The position numbers and the translations under genes were made by a program. From contig VTFK01000227.1 in the NCBI GenBank assembly GCA_009617715.1, forward strand, positions 310,001 through 374,000: a DNA stretch of 64,000 nt, written 5' to 3'. This document shows, piece after piece, positions 22,701 through 32,424 of the stretch. The notes beneath the pieces are model-generated. The model ran no database searches. It worked only from the letters and a program-made list of their open reading frames with translations, and was not told where the DNA came from. Each line of letters opens with the position of its first letter. The stretch's first letter is position 1. The DNA is from Plectrocnemia conspersa. Its lineage: Eukaryota > Arthropoda > Insecta > Trichoptera > Polycentropodidae.

Positions 22701-25039
22701 TTTGTGAATCATTCAAAAACTATACCTGTTGTCAGAGACAAGAACGGACTGAGCAAGTCAGAAAGTATTGATTTTGTTAAACAGGTGAAAGGGACACGTT
22801 TGCATGAAAGAGACAGAACATTCTGATGTTTTTATCCCAGTAAATTCAATAAGCAAATCCAGAATTATTTATGACAATATTGAGATTGGTGTAAAAATGA
22901 CACCATTAGATATTTCAATATTGATCAGATATTGTTTTTCTTAAGATTTAAAATGTATATACATTTTATTCATAACAAAAAATATTAATTAGGTTTATCA
23001 CCAAATTTCTCAAAAATATTATAATTGCTCATATAATTTAATAATAAAACTGTTAGATCACGTAAAATTATGCCATTTTTCGTTTAGTAAATTACGAGAT
23101 AAAAAGTATTTAATGTTTAATAATTTAATTTACCTTTGTATGATAAAGTATTTATGACAATGCATATTTGAAAAGCACATAAAATTGCTCATGAGAGAAG
23201 CAATCATCCTTCACATTGAGCGTCCAACACACCTACATATCAGTGGCATGCCGTCCATACATGCGGTATATTCAAAACGTCAACCGCATGTACGGTTGAT
23301 GGCAAGTGACTCAGCCGTTACACATGCTCGTGTTTATAGTCGATCAACCGTGCATGCGGGTTGATGTTTTGAATCTACCGCATATATGGACGGCACACCA
23401 CTGCTACATATATATATATGCTAATTTCGGAGTTCGAGTGATGTGTGCAAGTGCTAGGTATTTTATTTAGGTACCTTGGACGATTTGGAAAACTAATTTA
23501 GATCAATGACTGTACTGTTAAATCCCATATAATGAAGCAAGTGTAGGTCTTACGGGTGGCCATACAATAATGATAAAAGGATTCATTTAACAATATATTT
23601 TGTGTACGATACAGTGCCAATTGTTCAACACCTGTCTTGAAGATCATAAATACTAGGTGTAGTTTAGTTTTGGTTTTAGTTATTAACGATGGCCTTCGAA
23701 AGTCTGTGTGATTATTGTGAACTTAGTCACTCTTAAAATTCTTAGATGTTTTGAAATTACTTCACTTGTGTTTTTTTGCTAGGAGCCTTAGCATAAAAAA
23801 ATAATTCAATAAAAAATATTATATATGGTTAAGTGTCAAAGGATACAATATAACTGGGAACAAGACGCATAAATCTCCGTAATACTACTGTATGAATATA
23901 TTTTATCACATTATTCACATTAACCTTTTCAGAAATAATAAATTATAATATGTCTCAGTTTGATTTTCTATGATTTTAGCATCAAGACGCCATTTTGAAA
24001 TTGCGTTTCGAATGTTTGATCTAAATGGCGACGGTGATGTCGATTCCGAAGAGTTTGAAAAAGTGGCCACTCTCATTAGACAGCAGACGAGCATCGGCTC
24101 TAGACATCGCGATCATGCCAACACCGGTAACACCTTCAAGGTAAATATAATTAACATGTTTCAAATTTCATATTTATATATTTGTGCATATAACAAATCT
24201 GTATTAACATTCAGGGTGTTAATTCTGCATTGACGACATACTTTTTCGGACCTAATATGACGCAAAAGCTGACAATAGAAAAATTTTTAGATTTCCAACA
24301 GCAGTTACAGAGAGAGATTCTTTCACTGGAATTCATGAGAAAAAATCCAGGTATTTAATTTATGCTATATTTTTATTATATTAGATAAGCAGATATTTTA
24401 ACAAATATTTTTACAGATGATAACGGACGTATTACCGAAGCCGATTTCGCCGAACTTATAATAGCATACGCCGGTTATCCTCAGAAGAAAAAAACTCGCA
24501 TGCTGAAGAGAGTTAAGAAAACGTTAGTATAACTTATTAGTGTTAATCATATGATAAACATATAACTCAATATTGTATTTTTTTTTTAGTTTCCGAGATC
24601 ACGGCATTGGAATATCTAGAGATGATTATTTGAAGTTCTTCCACTTTTTGAATAACATTAACGATGTTGACACAGCTCTCACGTTTTATCATATCGCCGG
24701 CGCTTCCATCGACCAGCCGACTTTGAAGCACGTCGCTAAAACTGTGGCCCATGTTGATCTCAGCCCTCACGTGATCAATGTTGTCTTTACAATATTCGAT
24801 GAAAATAGTATGTCTTTGCCTTTAAATTAAAAATAGGTTTATGTATCAAGTATCAATGTAATATAATATATTATTATTTTACAGTGGATGGACAGTTGAG
24901 CAACAGGGAATTTGTAGCTGTGATGAAAAATCGCCTGTTGAGAGGCTTGGAGAAACCTAAGGATACCGGATTTGTAAAATTGATTCACTCCATCATGAAA
25001 TGCGCTAAAGATACGAAACCAGCGCTCCTTGATTTTTAA
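11026..25039 (+). CDS. MICU1: Calcium uptake protein 1, mitochondrial (MICU1)
   Basis: EF-hand regulator that sits in the intermembrane space and gates the mitochondrial calcium uniporter. Exons: 11026-11252, 11602-11737, one of 11944-12103 or 13890-14049, 14225-14262, (14319-14348), (16435-16446), 18692-18806, 23980-24140, 24215-24350, 24417-24522, 24590-24807, 24885-25039. Without the two microexons this gives 483 residues (human about 476). Visible features: a mitochondrial-type N-terminus with a hydrophobic stretch, the MICU1-specific polybasic [18 protein letters not shown]-hand loops [12 protein letters not shown] (about 239-250) and [12 protein letters not shown] (about 430-441) with all calcium ligands, and the C-terminal KCA cysteine used for disulfide dimerisation. 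ATG 11026 follows a good acceptor; an in-frame ATG at 10993 is the alternative if the exon is not spliced there. A poly(A) signal AATAAA is at 25678. The intron 18807-23979 hosts an antisense gene. Confidence 0.96.
11456..11472. mobile_element. TTAA-type MITE end (CACTAGATTTAC family), fragment
   Basis: ACGGGTGCCGTAAATCTAGTG directly before TTAA (11473-11476) matches the right end of the element at 20100-20288. Only this end is recognisable. Confidence 0.5.
11944..12103 (+). CDS. MICU1: MICU1 alternative exon, version a
   Basis: 160-nt exon, entering in phase 0 after a CAG acceptor and leaving in phase 1 before GTAAAA. It encodes [18 protein letters not shown] followed by a variable centre ([10 protein letters not shown]) and [19 protein letters not shown]. 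The stretch corresponds to the N-terminal part of the MICU1 core. It is paralogous to 13890-14049, with the same length and phases. Including both would shift the frame (160 is not a multiple of 3), so the two should be mutually exclusive. Confidence 0.85.
12369..12509. mobile_element. Fold-back MITE in MICU1 intron
   Basis: Nested inverted repeats: outer ends GCATCCTACGTAAGC (12369-12383) and its complement near 12495-12509; inner arms 12408-12429 and 12447-12468 are a perfect 22-bp match with a 17-nt loop. The whole 140 bp would fold on itself. It lies between the two alternative MICU1 exons. No target duplication that I can define. Confidence 0.75.
12837..13638. mobile_element. 802-bp piggyBac-like non-autonomous element, TTAA-flanked
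   Basis: TTAA at 12833-12836 and 13639-13642 bracket inverted ends CCACTTGATGC (left) and CCACTTAATGC (right, reverse strand). Inside, an ATG at 13168 begins a short acidic frame ([19 protein letters not shown], then stop) of the kind seen at the N-terminus of piggyBac transposases; that likeness is only suggestive. A second TTAA element (13293-13532) is nested within. The element lies between the two alternative MICU1 exons. Confidence 0.7.
13293..13532. mobile_element. 240-bp TTAA MITE with palindrome, nested
   Basis: TTAA at 13289-13292 and 13533-13536; inverted ends CCGCCCTACC. Next to the right end is a 15-bp palindrome, ACCCATACGAACGTA and its complement, with a short spacer (about 13493-13525). 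Non-coding. Confidence 0.75.
13890..14049 (+). CDS. MICU1: MICU1 alternative exon, version b
   Basis: A second 160-nt exon with the same phases as 11944-12103. It encodes [18 protein letters not shown], a variable centre ([11 protein letters not shown]) and [19 protein letters not shown]. It is similar but clearly diverged in protein and DNA, so it is an old exon duplication kept under selection. The acceptor (GATGGTAG) has a weak pyrimidine tract, which fits regulated use. The donor is GTAAAT. The two versions differ mainly in the middle ten residues. Confidence 0.85.
14319..14348 (+). CDS. MICU1: MICU1 30-nt candidate microexon
   Basis: Between acceptor GTACAG and a strong donor GTAAGT lie exactly 30 nt, in phase 0, encoding [10 protein letters not shown]. 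It would insert ten residues directly after the exon ending YDPK (14262), the same place as the 12-nt microexon. Length and phase preserve the frame. The evidence is splice sites and frame only. Confidence 0.5.
15155..15269. mobile_element. 115-bp TTAA MITE, GTTGCCGA family
   Basis: TTAA at 15151-15154 and 15270-15273; the right end (reverse strand) reads CCCTTTGGTTGCCGAAATTCG. Shares internal sequence with the copies at 3849-3973 and 4121-4625 in the opposite orientation. Confidence 0.75.
15670..15881 (+). mobile_element. 212-bp TTAA MITE, CACTAG family, copy A
   Basis: Flanked by TTAA at 15666-15669 and 15882-15885; starts CACTAGATTTACCC and ends with the imperfect complement. Along most of its length it is the reverse complement of 20100-20288 (shared ATATTAACATTATTTTTATT and GACGGGTGTCATT segments). 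Confidence 0.8.
16435..16446 (+). CDS. MICU1: MICU1 12-nt microexon
   Basis: Twelve bases, AACTTCAACGAG (NFNE), sit between a strong acceptor (CTCTCTTATTTCTTTACAG) and a donor GTACTAAG, in phase 0. In vertebrates the muscle isoform MICU1.1 carries an extra four-residue microexon (EFWQ) at the equivalent place, just before the segment leading to FADEGSIFY; here the following exon begins [17 protein letters not shown]. Position, size and phase agree. The pyrimidine tract is one of the best in the intron. The donor is weaker, as expected for a regulated exon. Confidence 0.6.
16723..16795. repeat. Compound microsatellite (TATG)n (TA)n
   Basis: ATGTATGTATG repeats followed by a long TA run within a MICU1 intron. 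Similar pure TA runs occur near 28718, 34006, 56577 and 61507. Confidence 0.9.
19770..19841 (+). mobile_element. tRNA-derived SINE fragment
   Basis: A-box-like TGGCGTAGTCTG and B-box-like AGTTCGAGCC spaced as in a tRNA, followed by an AT-rich tail. The anticodon arm and acceptor stem do not pair properly, so a SINE head is more likely than a tRNA gene. Confidence 0.65.
20100..20288 (-). mobile_element. 189-bp TTAA MITE, CACTAG family, copy B
   Basis: TTAA at 20096-20099 and 20289-20292; starts CACTAGGTATATAAACC, ends CCGTAAATCTAGTG. It is the inverted relative of 15670-15881. Non-coding. Confidence 0.8.
20867..22367 (-). CDS. Carbohydrate sulfotransferase (CHST11/HNK-1ST family), nested antisense in MICU1 intron
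   Basis: Golgi type II membrane enzyme that transfers sulfate from PAPS to a sugar of a glycan, probably a glycosaminoglycan. Three minus-strand exons, 22367-22137, 21917-21656 and 21582-20867, give 402 residues, the usual family length. The start is at [10 protein letters not shown]; an in-frame ATG at 22451 is a possible longer form. A signal anchor ([15 protein letters not shown]) is followed by an Asn/Asp-rich stem. The 5'-PAPS loop [11 protein letters not shown] (about 148-158, Lys151) and the 3'-phosphate motif [19 protein letters not shown] (about 205-223) are intact. The exact substrate (chondroitin, dermatan or HNK-1 type) cannot be decided from sequence. The gene lies wholly inside the MICU1 intron 18807-23979 on the opposite strand. 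Confidence 0.92.
23241..23403. mobile_element. 163-bp hAT-type fold-back MITE with 8-bp target duplication
   Basis: CTACATAT occurs directly on both sides (23233-23240 and 23404-23411). The ends are CAGTGGCATGCCGTCCAT and, on the reverse strand, CAGTGGTGTGCCGTCCAT. The inverted arms extend about 60 bp each and leave a 40-bp loop. The 8-bp duplication and CAGTG ends are typical of hAT elements. Confidence 0.9.
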
Positions 25040-28017
25040 ATTAATTTACTAAATTGTTACATGACATTATTTATTTTTTTAATTTAATTTATTTTTCTAA
25101 CTAATTTATTTAAAACGTTTGCTATTAACGAAATTTTATCTATATAATTAGAAAAAGTACAGAAAAGACAACTTTTAAAAACATTTGATATTTTTTCCCT
25201 TAAATGAGATTATACTACTTAGTAATATTTAATCAGATTTTTATCTAAAAAATAAATGGTGAACACTCTTATCATATTCCAAATGTATTTAAAAAATCTA
25301 AAGTATCTTCAATTTAGCCAAATTGCACACTTAAATCTAAGATTGCCTTTTGATTATTCTACATATTCTACATATGTACTTTCCTTATGCATTTTAACTT
25401 TGTTTTCTTAATTTAATTAAAAAATATGTGTCATATAATTTATATTCCTATATTTTATATGAAGTGTTGATATTATAAAATATGTATTTGATTAAAATTG
25501 TTCGATATTCGCAATGCAATATACGTATCTTTAAAATGATGTATATAATTAAGATCGTTAGTTTGATTTTTTCATGTAATACTATAAGAGTCAATCTTGT
25601 ATTAAACTATTTATTTTTGCAGTTATATAAAGTTTTTTTAAGCTTTTATCTTTGTGATACTATGCATTAAAATATTGAATAAACATTGTTTATTTTTATT
25701 TTATACCTCGGTCAACCTATATTGATTTCTATTTTATTAGAAGAAGTCAGTCAAGTGTAATCTGTATTGACCTTCAATGTTAAATAAAGGTGAGAATGTA
25801 ATTCACACAACGATTTATAAACATAAATATTATTGTATACTTGTTATTGATCTTTGGTAAAAGATAAGGTATATCAAAATGAATTTTAAACGTCACCATT
25901 TCATAATAATGTTTAGATTAGCAAAAAAAAGATTTAGAATTTAATATAGTTTTAATTATGATGAACATCCATATAATGCTGTGATTGATGATCTTGTCAA
26001 TTATAATTTTGCAGTTTTCCTTGTTATATTCATTAGCGTGTAAATTACTGTGAAAATTTATTTGCATGAATTTCAAAATTTTAGTTTTAAATTTAATCTT
26101 TTTCTATTAGTATGAAAATTATTAACTAATGCTTACACTTACACCAGAGCTATGAAATTCATTATTTTTTTCATTCTTAACAATTTGACTATATATTCAA
26201 AAGATTTAAAAACAACTTCATTTTGTGAAACAATGGCAACAGCAAAAAAGAAATGATATTTTTGCCGCATTAGTAGTTGAAGAGATATTAAGGTTTGTCA
26301 GAATAGAAAATAATTCATATTTTTTCCGTTGTATGCATAACTAACGAGATATACATATGGTTTCTAGATCATAAAAAAAACCCCGAACCAAGACATATCA
26401 TCCGACTTCAGAGCTAAAAAAGTGATGTATGTAAAATTTTAGTATAACTCAAATATTTTAAAAATTCAGACAATTTTTTTATTCGAACAAGAGGTGACAT
26501 CAAGAGCGAACATCGAGCAACCATAGTACAAGTCAAGATGTTTTTTGTTGATTTGGATTATTGCAGTGGGACCAAGAAATCACTAGGCGGCATCAAATCA
26601 CCCTTAGTCAAAATATTGGTTTCTAGAATAGTGGATAATGCTGGCTACATCCCTAAATCAACATTATCTAACATATAGTTTCAAAAGAGCGACTATTCGG
26701 AAAAAATATTTAACTTCTTGTAAAAATTAAACTAATATTTTGCTAACAGAAATCTAAGTTTTTTCTAAATAAAATTTAACACTTTTTTGTTGAAACAAGA
26801 TAGCGAATCAAGCTGGCTAATAAACTTAGCCATAATATCTACAAGATAAACTTTACAGAAAAGTTTGAATTGCAAATAAACAATTTAAGAGGTTCATTTG
26901 TATATTCGGAAGGTTACTAGAACAAAGGATGACACAATTTTTTTTGAGGACAGAGTTTCCAATAGGAGGACGTCTGGTCACTTTAATATTCGTTATCCTT
27001 AGATTTGCTATTAATAAACAACGGAAACTATATAAATTTGGTAAATGTAAATGTTATGCTAACTTCCATAAGTATAAATGGTTTTTTGACAGCGTTTTTT
27101 GGATCCCATTTTTTATAAAATATGATCTGGAGGGTTTGGACTCCAAAAATGTATTAAGGCTTATTTTAATTTCTTAAAGCGTTGCATTGAATCCTTTGCT
27201 AATGCGAATCCTCGTACAAAAAATGGGGTTCAGTATAGTATTAACTCACTAGATTTATGAGTCTTACGTAGTTACATTGCTGCATCAGCAGTCATATGCT
27301 AAAGCTGGCGCAGCTTATGCATGCTTGGCAATTTCTTCTAAATAGTATTCTTTGTATTTTCTTGTTATCGGAGGGCTTTTTAGGCTGGTTAGATTTTTTC
27401 AAAATGAATGTCTTAAAAATCTTATAAGAATATTTTTTTGGTAAGAGGCAAGTTGAAGACATCCATTTTACACGTTTAAAACGAAAAAATCCTAAATCAA
27501 AAATAATAGTTTAAGATGAGTCCCCGAAAACCGAAAATTGCCGCATTATTTTTCAAATCCAGGTGGAGTATATCTGTTTTGTGATATAGCGGCGTTTTTA
27601 CTTTATAAAACAACACTTTGTTATTTAAAAAAAAAATTACATTTATAAAAATAAATTTTCATGATTTTGTGGATAATTACTGTTTTAGCACCGATCGAGC
27701 TATACCCTGTAAATATCAACAACGAGCTAGTTAAACCTTGCGACTGGACCTAGAGTATGGTGCTGAAAGCACTTTGTTGTTACATGTTCAAAAATATATT
27801 GATACTCTTTTCGATTTTTCAATGTAAAAATGGAATTATATTCGAAAAATCTATTCTCCTGTTAATAAAGCCTGTTACTAATCAATCACTTTTTAATTTG
27901 AGTATTTTTGAACAAATTAATATATATTTTCAACTCGGTTTATCAAGATTGATCGATATCAAGAAGTGGAAATTGAAAAATGAACATTGCATTTATTAAT
28001 GGCCGTACAAATATCGC
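25040..28017. other. MICU1 3' UTR then degenerate repeat sequence, no gene
   Basis: The MICU1 3' UTR runs to about 25700. Beyond it, AT-rich sequence contains short broken frames (for example around 26480-27180) that look like old transposon debris. I could not assign a family. No intact gene. Confidence 0.5.
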
Positions 28018-28345
28018 TTGCGGCCATCCACCGCCGGCGCCGTCTGTCACCGCCCCCTTGTCCCCCTTCCCCTTCGCCCTATCGGCGCTGGCGAGTCTGC
28101 TAGCGGCGGAGCTCCTGCGAACGTCGTCTCTTCTGCGACGAGCTCGTCACGATCTTATGCAATCAGCTCGCGACGTCAGCCGAAATCGAGAGGCGCGACC
28201 GTCGGGTGCGTTACATAACTTTTTTTTTCTTTCGCCCCTTCGCCGAATTCGGCGAACTGTACTTTCATCATCTTTTGCCGAATTCGTAGAATTGCGGTCG
28301 ACGTGTACTCAGAGCGCGAGTGCGCCCCCAAAATTTCACTCTGGT
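28018..28345. other. GC-rich block of unknown nature
   Basis: About 330 bp of markedly GC- and CpG-rich sequence inside a very AT-rich region. Several frames are open for 60-170 codons, but this follows from low stop density. The composition is Pro/Ala/Ser/Arg-rich in two overlapping frames, without a recognisable domain. It could be an unmethylated promoter or enhancer, a 5' piece of a retrotransposon, or transferred DNA. Confidence 0.4.
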
Positions 28346-29049
28346 CTCCCGGGAATAAATCGAATGTGTTGTGTAACAGTGTTTCAGATTTTATTATTTT
28401 TTCGCCAAAATGGAAAGTCTTTTTATAATTTTGCGCTAAAGTCAAATTGTGCGGCCATGAGCCACATATTTTTGGCCAAATTTAAATGTTTTATTTCAAT
28501 TTAATTTCAAGTCGGATTGTGCAATATTGACAGACTCGTGATAGGTAGGTATTATTAGAGAAATTGTACCTTGAGATTAGGGTTACCAGATTTCTTTTAT
28601 ATTACTGTAGGACTAGTGAGTTTAAAGATGAAGGACAAATTTATAAAAAAAAAACCCACGAACAAATATATAATAAATATTCATATAGTGTGAGATATGA
28701 TAAGTATATACCTATATATATATATATATTATTCGCGGTTAGTGTCTTTCTTATACATAGACTAAAGCTTCAGGCTTTCAATACAAACTATTTATATGTT
28801 CGACTGCACTGCAGTCGTTGCAGTTGTTTTCCTCTCAATTTTTTTTCAGTAAATCACCATTTCTTGTTCAATCTGATTAAATTTTGCATCGTTGACGAAT
28901 TGAGTCCTATTAAGCAGTAAATTTCAATAAAACAGTTATTCTTCACTGAGACTAAGTGGGTCCAAATGGACTTGCTGGACACTTTAGGTTAATTAATATT
29001 TAAAATAACCATAAATTATTAGCCGTCGCCACTTACTATAAATTATTAA

Positions 29050-29575
29050 CTTTCGCCGTCACGATTTTATTGTTTTTGACGTGAATTTTTAGAAATTGTT
29101 TTATGCGCCCTCCTATTGACCAAAATTCGGTTTGAATATACTTTGACCGATACTCTCATATTGAAAGTCCTTAATAAAACATATTAAATATCGAAGTGCA
29201 GACAAAACTATGGAGCAATTTGTGACATCTGTCTGTACTAATTCTTCCGCCTGTTTTACCCTGAGTTGGCTTAGTTTGTATTTTGGACTCAAATAGTTCG
29301 AACAGCAAGTGTACGTTTTGGAACTGTCAAATTGAGTTTCATAGATATTTTAGTGCATCATATAATTTCACTAGCGCCCATCAGTTAAATTCTATTTTCG
29401 CTAGTAGAAATATATATCTACTGGTGAAAATTTATTTGGACTTCACTACGTATGGAAAAGCTTAAATCATATAATCTATTAACATCTGCTAGATAAATTA
29501 TATTTTCTCAGGTAAAAATATATATCTAGCGGTGAAAATGTATTCCAATTTGATTTCACTGAAATGACATACATT
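29050..29575 (+). repeat. Dispersed repeat family R, copy 1
   Basis: Contains TGACCAAAATTCGGTTTGAA, AACTGTCAAATTGAGTTTCATA and GCTAGTAGAAATATATATCT, followed by GGTGAAAAT motifs. All are shared with 39300-39680 (same strand) and 60590-61250 (opposite strand). No coding capacity; probably a non-autonomous transposon. Confidence 0.8.
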
Positions 29576-32390
29576 TTAAAAAATATTTTCTGGATAGATT
29601 CTCGAGACAAATATTTGTTTTGAAATTTAAAAAAATCTCTATGATTATAAATTTTAATTATTTTATTAACAGATATTTTTACGGTATTTCTAGCCTACCT
29701 ACCGAAAATTCAAATGGTACTAAGAGTTAACCTTTAGCTGTTAATAATCATCGATTAAGAAAACAGCTATCGGAATTTGTAATTTGGAAATAGTCAGTGT
29801 GTCAGTGGTATTAAACATTTTGTTTATGTATATTTAAATTAATTTTTTGTGTAAAATGGACTGATGAATATATAACTGAGCAGGTTTATAAATTCCAACT
29901 ATTGTACTTTATTATCTAGTTAGCATTTTATTACAAAAAATTGTAATTCATCAAAATACAAGTCAACATCTTGCAGGGCTAAAATAATTTAATTGAACGT
30001 TAATGTTACTGAAATTCATATTTTAATGTTTCAATGTAAGAACTAAACGATTTCAATCGCTGCTAAAAATAAATTACAGGCTCATGAAATGTCTTATGTA
30101 TGCATCTCGCTTGCAAGATACACACTAACGAGAAAGAGAGTCAAAAAACGAACATCTGCATATAAGCACAATTAAGTATGGTGAAAAACAATACAATGTT
30201 TTTTCTTATATAAATAATTATATATGGTAGCATTTCACGGTAAGATTTTGAAAAATGTCATAGCAGCTACAAAGGGTTAACTGGCAGATTCAGGTGGAGA
30301 TATAAATATATCCACATACATATACATATATTTGCAAAAATAATATTAATGAGCATAAAATACGATCAAATTCTCAATATACCTTGATAAGTACCCATAC
30401 TGTCTATTTGGACTTTTAAATGTTTACAATGATAGGAGAATGTAGAATATAAAATGTCAATTTTGACAAAATCAAATCGTCCATATATACAATTATTTTA
30501 CAAAAATTAAAATACCTGTCTAGGTTTTCATCGATTCAGTCAAAATTCTAACAAATCCAATATGTTTGAAAATCGAAAATGGATAATAATAGCTAACCTA
30601 AATCAAAACACCTCTTTCGCTGAAGAGACGATTTATATTATGCGAAAGAGCCTTTCTTATTTAAAATTATTTTTTTAATTTAATAGGCGTATTGGGAAAT
30701 TGGAATTAGAATCTGAGCAAAATCAATTACATTTGTGTAAAACCTATGTTACAATTTTTGATTGCATTCATATCTTGTTTTTGATACGAAATAATCATTA
30801 GATTATGTAATAAACAAATAAGAAATCAATACAAAGATAAAGCGATTTAAAATCAATGAAAAGTAGTGTATTTATATTTTATTAATATAAAACATTAAAT
30901 AAATACATTTCAAAAGCGTAAATAATAAACTGACAATCTCAATAAAAAAATATTTTTCTGATATTTCAATTTAATTTTATGAATGAAAAATATTGATACT
31001 TTAATCAATCAAATTCTATTGATAACTATGTACGAGTGTTATCAAACTTATTGTGATAACAATACTAATGTTTTAAATATTCATAGTAAAAAATGCTAAC
31101 CCTCACACAATAACATTGGTCTTTAAGGTTAAGCTGCAGCATGGTTATAAAAGGCTCTAATTAATGCCATAATCATGGCCACGTGCCTTGTGCGTTTATT
31201 TAGCATTAATTTAAAACTCACTGCTAATTTATTTTATCTATAGTAGACTATTAGTGATTCATATTGTTTTGACTGTGATATAGTTTATAAACATTTGTTA
31301 GATGACCTATCTCATTAAGTCTCTTATCGCACAGTATACTATTAAATGAATGTGCGTCGTTATGAAACATTGTTTCACTTTTATCAAAGTTTTGCATATA
31401 GTTCTACAGGATAACCACTATAAATAATGTTTTGTATACTGGTTTTCCTTGTATTTTTTTCGGAATTGTATTAACTTGTGAACTTAAATTAATAAAGAAC
31501 CTGTTTATATCAATGAATCATCTTAATAATAGAATGACTCATCTTGAATACTATTAAGGGGAATACCGACCTTAGATAAGATGGTTTATCGGTTAAGTTC
31601 AAGGTACATTGCATTTATGATATTTTTTTATATTAATTTACTTTATCGTTTACTATTTGCTCTTTTTATTATGTATATGTATATATTTAAGAACTTAAAT
31701 TATAGTCAAATATATTACTAGAAAATATCTTGAATTTGTGTCATAAGATTTCGCGAGAATAATTTTGACTCATCTTTCAGACTGTTTAATAAAACGGTCC
31801 AATAACACCGTTACTCACCAATTGAAGTCCCTCATTTTTTTATATGCACAATTTACACATAAATGTCAATACAATATATATCAAGATCAATTTAATATAT
31901 GCTAACAATTTTGGCATTGATTATCTAACGTATTTTTTGGAAGATATTATTAGGTACCGCGTTTTTGGAAAGTTGCCAGTGCTTAACAAAAGTTTTTTTT
32001 ACGAACAGTTTTCCATCACTATATACTCAGTTGTATGTAATAGAAAAAACATGGCATAATACTAAATTATAGAAAGCATGTTTATATCCTGTTATGTGTT
32101 AATCTTTTTTTTGATAGCGTTAGACACATTTGTTGACCCCTATGTAGTAATGTCTTAACTTTCTTGATAATTGAAGTTTTTTTTTTGTCATGAGTTTTAA
32201 AAATATATTTATTATAAGTATTATTCGAGATAAATATTTCTCACTATTTTATCGTAATAACAAATTTAAAGTTTAAAAAACTAGTTAACAGTGGTTAAAT
32301 TCACTTATCGGCTAACCTAATTGCCATTTAACTATAAATATAAGAGTTATATTTTCAACTACAATCTAATATTTATTGTCTTCATTACAG
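29576..32390. other. Intergenic region upstream of Ogdh, no gene seen
   Basis: AT-rich, with only short open frames lacking codon structure. Any Ogdh promoter and 5' untranslated exon must lie here, since the first coding exon begins after an acceptor (TTCATTACAG, ending 32390). I could not place them. Confidence 0.5.
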
Positions 32391-32424
32391 CTATTTATTA
32401 AATATTAAATAGAAAAGACACAAG

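Noticed and set aside
27980..28504. 174-codon ORF as a real protein
   Set aside because: It is open mainly because the GC-rich block has few stops; an overlapping frame is equally open and no domain is seen.
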